NCBI GenBank assembly: GCA_001986395.2
Contig: MQVO02000011.1
Span: 62,001 to 126,000 of the forward strand
Origin: Irpex lacteus
Taxonomy: Eukaryota > Basidiomycota > Agaricomycetes > Polyporales > Irpicaceae
Direction of reading: 5' to 3'
Length of the DNA: 64,000 nt
Positions 21,163 to 32,814 of this stretch are shown piece by piece; the stretch's first letter is position 1; every line of letters starts with the position of its first letter. The notes beneath the pieces are model-generated. The model was given only the letters and a program-made list of their open reading frames with translations. It was not told the DNA's origin and did no database searches. The position numbers and the translations under genes are program-made.

Positions 21163-21848
21163 CTACAAATCTTCGCCCGTCAACTCCTTGAACATGTACC
21201 TGTCGTGCTCCTTCGTGATCAACCCACCAGGCTTCACACCCTCGTGCCACTTGTGCGCGCGCAGAGCGATATCGCCAGGGTACCTCGCCTCGCCTTCCTT
21301 GCCACACCAATCAAAATCAATCAACTTTGGCTTACCCTTCATCGTGACCAGCACGTTCGGCGCGCGTAAATCCCCATGGACGAACCCATGCTGGTGTAGA
21401 GTCTTGATGGCCTCGCGGAGCTGCGGAACAGCCTTCCGCTCGAATACGCGTCCAGGACCAGTAGGAGCGCACAGAATGTTGTACATGACGACGGCGTACA
21501 GTCCACCCGCCTCGGGTACGGCCTGGCAGAAGAGCAAGGTGGGTGCCAGGTCTTTTTCGGCGAGTAGGAGCCTCCTGCATGAGCTTCGTAATCTTAGCAT
21601 CAAAGTCCGAGTCATCGTCGCCTTCGAACCATTCCCTTTCAACCTAAAAAACACATCCAAGTTGTAATCTGACTATCGAAAAGCGACTGGACTACCTTGT
21701 AGAGAGCGAGCTCGTTTGCTTTCAAAGAACGAGATTTCTCCGCTATAAGACGAGCGATGCCAGTAACAAGGAATTCAGAGTCAATGAGGACTTGGGCTGG
21801 CTCACGTCCTCTGCCGAGCAGGTAGTAGACGACAGTAATCGTGGTCAT
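21163..21848 (-). pseudogene. Broken protein-kinase-like gene (C-lobe present)
   Basis: The 3' part encodes kinase subdomains: LHQHGFVHGDLRAPNVLV (catalytic loop, HGD in place of HRD) and KLIDFDWCGKEGEARYP (DFD in place of DFG), ending at TAG 21163-21165. These variants are typical of the kinase-like proteins expanded in Agaricomycetes. Upstream, an exon from ATG 21848 ends at ELALYK. A 51-bp intron leads to VEREWFEGDDDSDFDAKITKLMQEA, but that frame then runs out of register with RLLLAEKDLAPTLLFCQ, needing a one-base shift near 21575. The ATP-binding N-lobe (Gly loop, Lys) is not recognisable. I infer a truncated and frameshifted pseudogene; an unannotated short intron could rescue part of it. 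Confidence 0.6.
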
Positions 21849-21857
21849 GGTATACAA

Positions 21858-23528
21858 ATAGAGCGCTAGTGAGATGGGTACCGCTCAGCGGGAGACGCAC
21901 TGCCGCTGGGCGGTAGGCGTGAGCGGGAGGCGGCACTTTCTCTTTGCCCTACAAATAAGTACCAATAACGTAGTATAAACGTACACCTGAAGCTTGGAGA
22001 GGCAGTAGTAAGTGGTAAATGCGGCACGAGCGCGTGAATATGGACAAAGGAGTACAGCAGGTCCAAACAAGGCCAAACACACCACTTTGAGCTGCCGAGT
22101 CATTCAACTTCCTGCGTCAAGCTCGCGTCAATCCGTATAATTCGTTCGTCTGCAGATCTGGCAGTTTCACCATTCAGAACTTGGTTACATGACCATCCGA
22201 GTCGGAAGAAAGGTCAAAGAGAACTTGACATCCGTCTTCGTTTTGCACAGCGCTGGCACCGAGTCATACTATCCTCACGGTCAACGTTCAAACCGGCATC
22301 GGAAATTCGGAATCGTGAGTACTTGTGCTTTATCACTCCTTTGGTGTTGTAGTACTCATCAATCTCCCAGGCTCTCGTTCCTCTGGGACTGATTCTAGTG
22401 CTTACAGTAATTCTGAAAGCATCATGATCAGTGGCATAGATCTCACTAAACCTCACGTCAAAGGTGAAGGCGGTACCTTTGCCGTGGTGCTGTTCGGAAG
22501 CTAAGTATAAGGCCACGACCAGCTTGCAGACTCTCGTGGTATAGTCAAATACAGCACCCGTGGCAGAATTTGATCCAGATGACGTGAAAATACTTGATGA
22601 ATTCGCCCTCCAATTCGTCTGGTACACTGAACTTGAAACTCTATGACCTTCGATCTAGCTAGCGCTGCCAGTGGTAGCAGGAATGCTGACAAGCTGTTAG
22701 GTCTCGCTGAACGTAAGCGTAAGCCTCGTGCTCTCGTGAGCATACCGTCATCTCGTAACATACAGTAGCCGGAAGAAACACGCAGATGCTACAGACTCCC
22801 TAGACGGGCAATGGCTCACCCACGCACGCAAGTAAGCACTGGCACCATTCCGTCTGGCTGGCATCGGACTCGGAGCCATTTGCTTTTTCCGGTCTGTGTG
22901 CCACAATTTCGAACGTCTTGTATCGTCAATCAAAGTCAAAAGAAGCAGTAGCAGTATCTGCGTCCATGGCCGTGTATTCAAGTTGTCGGTATCTTGTCAA
23001 GAACATCGACTCAATCGCCTATGCCGGCGGTTTCGCAGCTGCGCACATTGTTCGTGGGTAACATAACCTCTCTTTGTAACTACGTTACTTATTGACTGAA
23101 ACCCGTATCTTTGAAAACAGTTGGAATAACACACATATCACCGGCTGACACACCGTCGTGGAAGTTGTCCCAGCATCTTTGATGTTCCTCGAGGATGTGC
23201 CTATCCTGATCACTGGTGCGAGATACACAACACACTGCAGACTACTTATAATGGCGAATTGCTCTGCACAGCGACCCACTTGGCTGTCAATATCATGCCT
23301 GGGCAGAGCTTCGAACACGTCGGCATCTCTCGCTAACGAAGGAAGCATAACCCTCAGAATCGTTGCCTAAGACGCTTGGCGCGGCATCATGATTGCATCC
23401 CATCTTTGGCTGGCTCTGTGCACGGATCTGTCAAGAGTGTGATCCACAGTAGGTCTTTATAGCTTCAGTGGCCTAAGGTGGGTGCTCAGCCTTTCCATTA
23501 GCATCTACACACCAGTATCGACATTGCT
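21858..23528. other. No recognisable gene
   Basis: A minus-strand open frame at 22214-22627 (137 codons) and several shorter ones show no family signature or clear exon structure. The region may be a decayed gene or transposon remnants between the kinase pseudogene and the DUF6533 gene. Confidence 0.5.
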
Positions 23529-25228
23529 ATGGACGCGAACGCTCCCAATACGCAGGCTTCCATGGTCAGCATAGTGACTAACATAAAGTATACTGCGGGT
23601 GAGACATACTTATTATCCGTTCCCGGGGGCCTCTAACCGGCGTTGCGTATCATCTTCAGCCTCGGCGTTACTGGTGTCAATGTGGGACAATATTGTTACG
23701 CTGGACCAGGAGGCCGCTTACATATGGTCGTCGCCATTGGCCCTACCGCAGATGGTGTATCTTCTCACTCGCTACGGGAATATAGCTACACTATTATACG
23801 CGAATTTCCGTGAGTTGTATTTTTCCTTCGCATGCGATGATATGATCATCATACTCATTTCTGATCTTGCAGTATTAAGTGGCCTACGAGGAGGAACGCC
23901 CAATACCGTAACAGTAAGCTAAAGACTATCCTACTGTCCAACGGCTGATGGGCTCTATCCATTCTCTAGCAGTGAGTTATTCAGGACTTGAAACCACGTA
24001 GCCCTTAATCTATTTGGTTATCAAGCTGACGTCCTCAATAGGTGCAAAGTCTTTCCGTTGACGTTTGGGACTGTATTGATGGTTTACACATTTTTATACA
24101 ACGGTGCGTCGTTTTGCAGTCGACGTGGTGGTCTTTTCTACAACTGAAACGTGTTCTGGATGGCTTCGTCTTAACCAGTGTACATTGCACTACGCCTGTA
24201 TGTGCTCTGGGATCATCGCCGCAGAATAAAGGCTATTCTCTGCGGTGCTCTAGCTGTCTCATACATTCCCATGTTTGTTCTGGGTGAACTAGGCTTTCTC
24301 GCGTTGTATAGTAAGCTACCCTTTGACTTTGTGTCGCTTCGATGCTGATTCGATAGGATGACAGGAAACACTGGGTCACTCAGCGTCCCTGGCACTTTGT
24401 CTCAGATCAGCACCTGCTTTATACATAAACAGAGCAATCTCGTCAAGGCGGCATTCGGCTGTATGGTCAGTTCTAATTTCCTTATGCGTCCATCTTACTT
24501 TATCCACCATCACTCTACCCTTGGTGACCAAATATCAATGGTCGTTCGCGACTAGGCATCATTCGACTTCTTCGTGATTATCCTCACCGCCTATAACTCT
24601 CTCGACCGGCCCCGTCGTCCTCAGCATAGTCTGATTAAGGAAATGCGTCGAGACGGTGCTATATGGTTCGTGGTAAGTCGCAATATTGCTATCATGTTGG
24701 CTAATCCTACTAGTAATGATGCCAATATGTTCTAGGTCCTGTTCCGTACGTGATTGTTCTGCTCTGCCTGTGAAGTCATGGTCAACGTGATGTTAATGAT
24801 AACGCGTTGCCAGTGATGCGTTTTCTCAACTTTGTCTTCTTCCTTACACTCTCCGTGCGTTTCTCTTTCGCTTACTTTACTGGTGTACTCCTGCTCTGAC
24901 ACATTTAACACCCAAACTATTTACACGTCCTCCTTTTTTGTAGCTGGATCACAATCTTATGGCGTTCATGTGAGATGCTTGCAATTGAACTCGCACCCTC
25001 GAAATAATCCTTACATTTCCCCCGTATTCTAGATTGATCTGGGCACTCATCTCGGTCGCCGTTTCACGCATGATTCTACACATCGAGACTTTAAAACGGC
25101 CATTAGTCGATGTAACGTCGCGAAATGCGCCGACTATCACGAGCTCGAGGATGCCGGCGCAGGAGATGATTGTACTTGTACGAGCAGATCGAATCACTGA
25201 TACGTGCAGCTCAAATACCGGGCACTAA
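23529..25228 (+). CDS. DUF6533-family multi-pass membrane protein, copy A
   Basis: Exons from ATG 23529 to TAA 25226-25228 are separated by short introns. Exon 1 gives VSIVTNIKYTA. Exon 2 gives the DUF6533 signature MWDNIVTLDQEAAYIW … LLTRYGN (about 23660-23810). Later exons give CKVFPLTFGTVLMVYTFLYN (about 24045), VYIALRLYVLWDHRRRIKAI (about 24180-24300), FFVIILTAYNSLDRPRRPQ (about 24560-24660), VMRFLNFVFFLTLS (about 24810) and WALISVAVSRMILHIE (about 25037). The pattern of hydrophobic segments fits the seven-helix topology of DUF6533 proteins, whose function is unknown. Exon borders are approximate in the middle and last parts. The gene is convergent with the FAD oxidoreductase at 26296 and paralogous to the disrupted gene at 34530. 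Confidence 0.75.
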
Positions 25229-26295
25229 CTGGTCCTAACTGCTCATATATTTACGAACCAGCTACTCTAACATGCGTGTTATCAGGTGCCCGCATATGTA
25301 TTATGGCAATGGGTGTTATTTTATAGCTATTTGTGGCCAATCCCTGGGTACATGATCATGTTGAAGTGTCAAACTATCGAGTGCTGACACTATGCATAGG
25401 TGAGTGCTATCAAGCAGACCTGTGGTATAGCCAATTCATGGTCAAAAGATGCTTTAAGGGTTCTCACTGGCACCCACCGGTGATGCTCGAAGGCCATATA
25501 TTTACATGTCAAACCTGATTATCTGCTGGGGACACCCGCTCTTACGATGAAGGTTGAAAGGCATGATGCGGTAACTGACACTGACACTGACACTGATGTG
25601 CGCGAACCTGAGCTAGTCTTACCTTGCAATGTTCTTGACAATTGCCATTTGCAGGAACGCGGCGCGTGAAGCGTCAACATACTGTGGTACGAATCCCACC
25701 AGCTGGTCATCAGGGGCGTGCTGATGGCTCTCTGTTTTGAATCGCGATGATAGATACAATATGTCACGAATTTGTGACTTAGGATGCCACAGTAGCCGTG
25801 TATGCATCTTTTCATATCACCAACACGCGTTAACGAGGTTCCACATACAGTGTGCAGTTCTGCGGCATAGCGTTATTGGTGGGTAAGTGGCATCGCGATA
25901 TCACAATATCAGCTTGGGAATTGATACGTAGTTCTCGAGAGGCGACTTCACCCAATGGATTGGATCGTTCGCACCAAGGTACGAACACTAACCGTCGACA
26001 CAACCAATGCGTTGAATTCTAGCACTGGTTACTTTGCCATTTAGGACGTCCGCCCTCATTCCATCTTCTCGTGCAACCGGAAGAAACGTGAAGCTTTATT
26101 ACCGGGAACAATGGCTTGCCTAGTATCGCAGAAAGTGCACACGCACTCCAAGTACCCAGATGAATGAGAATTTAATTCATCCAACCTATATTGCAACCTA
26201 GATGTCAGGTATGCTTGGCGTCAGATACAGCGCATGTACGGGAGTCAACGCGAGCTGAAACAGATATCTACGGTATAAAACCAACTCATACTAAA
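25229..26295. other. Intergenic DNA between convergent genes
   Basis: About 1.07 kb holding the 3' flanks of two convergent genes. A short ACTGAC tandem repeat lies near 25574-25594. No gene or RNA is recognised. Confidence 0.5.
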
Positions 26296-28014
26296 TCAAA
26301 AGAAGCTATTTACAATATCCTTGCCCGCCCTCACAGCAAACTCAACGGTCTCGAAGCCGTTCAAACCCGAGGCGTAGTACGTCCCATCCACACCCTGCAG
26401 CTTGTTGAAGCTCTCGTATGCATTGCCGGCTGTCAAGTCTTCCCCTGTAAAGTGAGCGAAGTAATCCCAAGTCCTAATATCCCTGACATCGTCCGCAGTA
26501 ACAGTCGACGGGTTCACACCAGCGCCGGTCTGCACTTTTGTCAAGGTAGACGCAAGGAGTGTCTTGGCCTGATCCGTGCTGGAGATGTTACCCCACTGCC
26601 AGGCAGTAGCGACGTCCGACTCGTTGAACAGCCTCAAGAAAGCGACAGGTTCGCCGAGGGGAGCGAATGGGCTTTGGAGGTACGAGTTGTGGTACGCCGT
26701 GTTGACCGAGACTGCCGAAGACCAGTATGGCGTCGAGCTCAATTTGGAGAAAAGAGACGTTTCGTCGTCTGTGAGCGGCATATTGAGAGCCTGGAGGGCG
26801 TGGAGAAGGGGTGGGAACGCGAGTACAATATGTGAACAGATTTGTGTTTGCTCAGAAGATGAGTCAGAGGCAGTGTACGTGATTACCGGAGCAGAAGCGT
26901 TGGTTCGGTCTGAAAAAATCGTCGATGGAGTGAGAACACGGATAGGAAGCATGGAGGTGCTTGTACTCACCGATGCTTGTGATGGTAGTGTTGAGCTGAA
27001 TGGCAGATGCTTTCAGGGTACCAGCATAATGCATAAAGACGCGATGAAAGTCTTCAGGAGCAAAGGTTGTTAGTGGCGTTTTTCCAGGCTCAGAAGAACA
27101 GTTACATACCGACAATGTAGCTCTTTGTAGCAGCGACGAAAACACCCAGCACTTCAGGTGTGAAATACTGCAGCATATAAATCTGCACCATAAATATGCC
27201 CCAGGTCAATGGCGCAGATCAATCGAAATGGTAGAGTAGCATACCGTAGGCGTCTCAGTAACGTCTCCGTAGCCGTAGGGAACCATGCCCATCTGCATGA
27301 TTGACGGCAAGTATACGTACCCTTCCCTTTGCAGGAACGTTGCAATGGGATCGGAATACGCGTCCGGAATACCGTTCTGCAAATCACAGCCTCAGTTTCT
27401 CGCTCAGAAAGATGTCGTATAGCAAACACTTACGACATATCTCATGGCGCTATATTTCGGCGCAAACTCCGTAGTCCAGTAAATAGTGTATTTCTGGATC
27501 TCTGCCACGATTGCCGCGGTCTCTGTATCATTGGGCGTTGGCTGTGGCACAACATGGCTGGCTTCAGCTCCGAGACCGTAGACGTATCGATGCCAGTCTG
27601 GAGGGGCAATGCCTGGTGTAAGCGGCTCGCCCGAGTCCAAGACTATCGGGAGAGTATTATGATATGTTTCATTGGTAAAGAGGAGGGCGCCGAGGGGATG
27701 ATACGTAGTCCTGTTTAACGGTTCAAGTACACTTAGTCCCGGTCACCGAAGATGCGTGTGAAGAATCCTTACCCGTTGGGTCCGTCATAATAGGCCTGGC
27801 ACTTCCCACCGACCACCGACTGCTTCTCAAAAATGACGGTTGTGTAGTTCTTGGACTCTAACTCATGAGCAGTAGTCAGACCCGTGGGACCAGCACCGAC
27901 TATGCAGACTGGGTCGATAGCGGCGACAGGTGCCAAAGTAAAGGAGGATATGACTAAAGCGCCACAGAGGAACGAGGAGAGTTGGGTGAAGGGGCTGCTG
28001 CTGCTGCGCTTCAT
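26296..28014 (-). CDS. Secreted FAD-dependent oxidoreductase (amine-oxidase-like), copy 1
   Basis: Six exons (27773-28014, 27434-27710, 27245-27376, 27110-27182, 26971-27051, 26296-26909) join in frame to exactly 472 aa. A signal peptide is evident (basic start, hydrophobic SFLCGALVISSFTLAPVAA). It is followed by the dinucleotide-binding fold DPVCIVGAGPTGLTTAHELE with GxGxxG and a downstream acidic residue in VIFEKQ, then VGGKC. C-terminal landmarks are QMGMVPYGYGDVTETP, WDYFAHF and YYASGLNGFETVEFAVRAGKDI, the flavoprotein C-terminal motif. The likely role is an extracellular or secretory-pathway flavin oxidase; the substrate is unknown. The paralog at 38388 shares every intron except the one between exons 5 and 6. 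Confidence 0.88.
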
Positions 28015-28080
28015 ACTGTGAGTATTGAGGGGAAAAACAGGATGAGAGTTAGGTATAGGCTTGCTAGATCTGCAATAGCT

Positions 28081-28088
28081 TATTTATA
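28081..28088 (-). promoter_or_regulatory. TATA box of FAD oxidoreductase copy 1
   Basis: TATAAATA on the minus strand, 67 bp upstream of the start codon at 28014. The paralog has a similar TATAAAG about 50 bp upstream of its ATG (around 40046-40052). Confidence 0.55.
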
Positions 28089-29742
28089 CAGAAAAGACTG
28101 CGTAGGCGCATAAGCTTCTATAGCCACAGGAGCTTGCTTGTCTGAACGACAAAGTTCTGAATGTCGTTTCATCATGACAGCAGTTATTGAGCAGTTTTCA
28201 GACGACAGACATTCTGCACGGTTATGGGCTTCGTCGCGCGCTGATGAATCTGAACGCTGACGAGCTCATGTCAGTGAACGCTGAAGCGCTAGAAGAAATC
28301 AAGTGGGACTCACCTTATATGAGCGTTTCATAGTATAGAAGTGAGGCCCACTAGAAGTGTTCGGTTGGCGAGGATCGAGCATGGAGTGTGCAACGCCCGT
28401 AGCCCTAAATGATGGACAACACGCAAGCGGGATCCTGCGGTGCCACTGTAAATGACAGCAGGAAGGACGAGTGGCTCACGGTGAATAGGTACTCCGGCAG
28501 CGCAATGTCGGCAAGAGTCAAAGAAGAACTGTTCATAGTTCATATTTTGCCGTCTGGGAAGCATTTGACAGAACAATTGGCTCCCACCGGTCGGCACATG
28601 TACAGGAGGATTCGAGGGCGGTAAGATTGAAATATTTGGAGCGACGTATGGAAGGTGCTTAGTGAAGCAATGTACGGCTCAGGCCAACTCTTGCCGCTGT
28701 CCGAGCTCTAGTGGTGCCGCTAGTGGGAGCAGTTGGAATGTAACGCAGACGACGCATCGCTGTGCTGACCATGGTGTGCCCGCGCAGGAGCAGTGCGACT
28801 TTCCAGTACGACGTCAATGACGGTTCGGTGACGCATATCATATCTGCTATGTAGTATGTTCTCAGACAGTCAGCCGACGTCAGACTGATTATTCGAATAA
28901 GAAGTACTCACGGAGACATGAAGTCTTCGTCCTGGACTGCTTGTGCATGCTCGTCAAACTTGCAACGCGCAAGTAGTTGGACGGCGCCATGGACGGATGA
29001 CTCGTATGTCCGAGCGTTCTGCTTTTCCATCTTACGTATCACATAATCGTACAGACTCTCCCGTAGAAATGAAATGGCAGGGTGATGCCATTAGAATAAC
29101 TTCGACTCTTGTATCGTCTTGCGACTCGAAAGACCAAGCTTCAGCTTGGAAATTTACGCGAAGCACCCTTTAGGGAGAATCAATGTCGATTTGAGTACCA
29201 GTTAGCATCGTTTTCCTCCAGATGGAGTAAAAAAATCATACTAACCTCCGTTCTCGCAAAAAAGCGGCCGATCAGAACGACTGCCATCACAGTTGGCCAC
29301 AAAGCGCATTTGAGCGCCTCGCTCAGCTGAAGCGGAGCGCTCAGTTGGTGTTTTGCTTAATATGGCAACTAGCGTCGTTAATCTTGAGCGAGCCTCACAC
29401 TAAACATCCCACAAAATGTCCAACGATTCGCTTTTGCATTCTTCAAGTAGCTCGTGACATCAAATTTAAACAAGGAAAATATAATAATAGCCAAAGAGAG
29501 TAAAGTAACGACGAGATTCAAGTTGCACAGAACGTTAAAGATGCACTCTTGAGGAAAGGAGGAGGATAGCAGGGGTTGAGGATGGAGGGAATTCCGAATC
29601 GATAGCCTTCTATCATTCAGCATATGCGTGATGTAAGTGGGTTCCAAGAGACGCAAGTCATAAGGACGGCTGGCATCCAATGTGCGCTGAAGAGGCCCAC
29701 CACACGGTGCGGTGGGTAACAGGGCAGCTTTTGCACACGCGT
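28089..29742. other. No recognisable gene
   Basis: Upstream DNA of the oxidoreductase gene and downstream flank of the aconitase pseudogene. Short open frames on both strands have no family signature. Confidence 0.45.
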
Positions 29743-30413
29743 TTACTGCTTGGCCTTGGAATTGGCAGCCATCTGTCACAAGCGTAGTGTCAGTAAACGT
29801 ATTTACGGATAAGAACAGAGTGAAACGTACGAGGACAAGGGTAGAGCCAGCCTTGAACCTTTTGATCTAGTCCTCGTTGGATGACTTGGCAAGGGGGCTC
29901 ATCTCCTGCGAACACGCGGAACGTCAGCAATACTTATTGAACCGAGTCTTGTGAGAGTGACCCGCCTCCTTAGTACCGTCCGTGTGCCTGAGAACGAGCA
30001 TCACGAAGTTCCTATCAGGGTACAGGACTCGATGGCGAGCTTGCCATCGACCTTGTCGGTGGAGTCTACGGGATCGACAGATGTCAGAGCAAGCATACCC
30101 TGCTCCTTCAAGTTAGTGTCATGAATATGGGTGAAGGACGCGTGAGGATAGCAAGACAGCCAAGAACGAGGCTTGAGAGCAGCGTGCTCACGCGAAGAAC
30201 TTTCACCGGGCCCGCCTATAGCTGTGTAGCGTTTATGACCCACTTGGTCCCGTGAGTAGTAGTAGGTAGCAGAAACACAACCGGTAAAGTGGCCGTCAAC
30301 CGTGTTATCCTTCTCGCTCTTATCGTTGATAGCACCAATGAAGCAGTGCTGGGGAGATGTTCTCGAGGTGCTCGCGGCACTTCGAGGAGCCAAGGGCCAC
30401 CACTGATCAGTAG
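29743..30413 (-). pseudogene. Aconitate hydratase C-terminal fragment, degenerate
   Basis: Minus-strand peptides are collinear with the swivel domain of mitochondrial aconitase: LISGGPWL and HLENIS (about 30350-30410), then after a frame change FIGAINDKSEKDN, the near-perfect SSREHAALKPR, IHDTNLKEQGMLALTSVDP, MLVLRHTDGT, and after an apparent intron FKAGSTLVL and MAANSKAKQ to TAA at 29743-29745. It is broken by a frameshift just after HLENIS, loss of the Gly-Asp-x-Asn-Tyr-Gly residues before SSREHAAL, and an in-frame TAG at 29867-29869 where family members have Gln. Retained splice-like junctions suggest a decayed DNA-level copy rather than a retrocopy. The N-terminal Fe-S domains are absent. 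Confidence 0.8.
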
Positions 30414-31006
30414 CTGGAAAAGATCAATCAGTGATTATGTCATGCGAGACCATAAATTATTACTTACTGCATTCACCCTAAACCCTTAAACTTCGAAGAA
30501 TGCTATACATGGATGCAAAACGTTTTCAAGGCACCCGCTGCAACTAGTAGTTTCAAGTTGAGCGCTCGAGCAGTAGCATTGCGCATTTGAACCGGCCATG
30601 TGACTATATATGTGAGCTAGGATGTCTCAATACTGCGAAAGAGATACTTTAATATCTTTTCAAACAGTGCAATACTTCAAGCTATCTCCTTTCTGCTCAG
30701 ATACTTCGTTAGAGGACGGAAGCACATGTAGCTCATAAGATTCCGCCGGTTGGCCATCGTTGCTACCGATGTTGATGCTTGCAGTAGTTCTCGGCGGGGG
30801 GTATTTTTTGATCTTGAACAACCGGTTCTGCGAACGTAAAACTTGTTAATACCATTCATCGAACGAGGCATGAAGTTCATAGCTCACAGAAACAGCAGTT
30901 CGCCGAGAACTTTCATTCGACGCATTGACGACGTCAATACGACCCTGACTTGCCCGTAGACTCGACCTGGCATTGAGACTTACCCAGAGGCACGTTCAAG
31001 AGCGCG
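30414..31006. other. No recognisable gene
   Basis: About 590 bp between the aconitase fragment and the DUF6534 gene. It may hold further decayed upstream aconitase sequence, but nothing can be aligned by eye. Confidence 0.4.
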
Positions 31007-32814
31007 TCAGACATCTGTAGTTACACTAAAGAACGTGTAAACCAACCTAGCCAACAGAGAATTTGCGTACACTGAATGTAGTCATCAGTACTGTTAAATG
31101 TCACACTGAATGCATGCATATTACGGTACTCACAGTTTCCCTGCATCGCAAAGACACCAATGTAGGTAAATCCGACCCGAGCAACATGCACATACACATT
31201 CTGGGCAAAGTTTCATGTGAGAAACTCTACATCGAAGAATTCAAACTCACGAGAGCTATCACTGCCGCATCTACAACCCTGAGGACAGCGCAATGGCCTG
31301 TCCGTTAGCAAGAAACCTACAATAACTGAGAATAATAGAAGACTAACACAATAAGAGCTCCCGCTTGGACCGTATAGAAAGTTAACATCTTGATGATATG
31401 ACCTGCCCTTGAGCTGATTGCGAGGATATCAGCTTTAACTCAGTGAACGTTCATTATACAACCACCGTACCTTGGCAGTTGCGGCTTGTCCCGACGGAGA
31501 AGAAAAATGAGAGATAGCATGATGGAGATATTCGTCGCCATAGACACAGACAGTGTGAAGGGTGCGAGGATCTGATAATGTAGTATTAGCCTATTAAGCT
31601 TACAGGTCGGGTACGGTAAAGGACTCCCCTTTTGAGAGCCATCCACGTAACTCGTCCAGCTCACAGCGACAAGCCTGGATGACAAGTCCGAGTCAGAATA
31701 TGGACAACACGAAGAGACTGCGATAGTTTGTGTTATTACCCTATTGAGTATACCGCTACGAGAAAAAAATGAGTTTAACGTTGAGTTCGGCTTTCTAGAC
31801 GCACCAATTCCCAACCCTAAAGCGTGTCGTGTATTAGATAAATGTAAGCAGCGATGATGATATGCACGGCCACATGCTCACCAAAGGTCCATAGCGATAA
31901 CGTCACCTGTATATGGCTGTGAGAACGTTATACACTTTCAGAGACGATATTCATTACAATTAAAACGGTCAATATCCAACGAATAACCTGCGTTGTGCGG
32001 GCCACTGTGAGATGATGTAACTATTAGCCCGAGAGAGCCGAGAGCCGTGTGAGGAAGCGGGTACGTACGTGCCCATATTCTTCGCGCAAAGTAGAGTTGG
32101 ACAATCATTTCCACGATGTTCTGTATAAGAGAGATGACCAATGTTCGCTTTACCGTATTCGTTGTCTTCCAATACAAGCGTACATACCGTCATTAGTGGC
32201 AGGTTCTACAGATGAACATTGAGTGTTTAGTACAGCCATATAGATCAAAGAGATAACATACTGCTATACTCCTGTGATATCGCAAGTAAGCATACGCAGA
32301 AGAACAGAACCACAAGAACAAACCATGTTGGGGCGAACAGGGCGGTCGGGTTGCCCCATCCTCGGATCACATAATAATAGCACGAATGTACGAGAAATGA
32401 ACAGCGTACAACCTCTAAAGACCTATCTCACCAATATGAGTTGACATTTTGATGGCGTCTTAGGCTTAGAAACGACTTGCCAAACAATTGCAACCTGCTG
32501 AGCTTTAGTTGGGAGCTAGATACTGGGACGACAACGATCGCACCATGGACCTTGTGAATAACCTATCTTCAAGGTAGTTGATAAAATAGAGCCATGCTTG
32601 CAGGGTCGTTATACCGATCAACCTGAAGCAGTGGAGGTAGTGGTATTGGACGTCGTTTAAATAGATGAGTTCAGCCTCAACCACGTTGTGCGAGTAGTGA
32701 TGCTCACCCAACACAGATCAGTGTACTAATAAAAAGAACACCAAACGTGCTCTCTATATTTGGGGGAGGACTTTCCACGCCAGGCTCTGGTATCACGGGG
32801 CAAGTGGTGCTCAT
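31007..32814 (-). CDS. DUF6534-family multi-pass membrane protein, possibly decaying
   Basis: Minus-strand exons run from ATG 32814 (MSTTCPVIPEP …) to TGA 31007-31009. Family landmarks in order are STFGVLFISTL, then ITTLQAWLYFINYLEDR (32565-32622), CYYYVIRGWGNPTALFAPTW, NIVEMIVQLYFARRIWA, ARTTQVIRWILTVLI, SMATNISIMLSLIFLLRRDKPQLPR, SSRAGHIIKMLTFYTVQAGAL and a final VYANSLLARL. DUF6534 is the usual fungal domain following such helices; the function is unknown. Most junctions are clean GT-AG. The junction around 32440-32560 does not give the expected helix and needs a non-obvious splice or a frameshift, so the copy may be broken there. It lies in the same cluster as the two DUF6533 genes. Confidence 0.62.
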
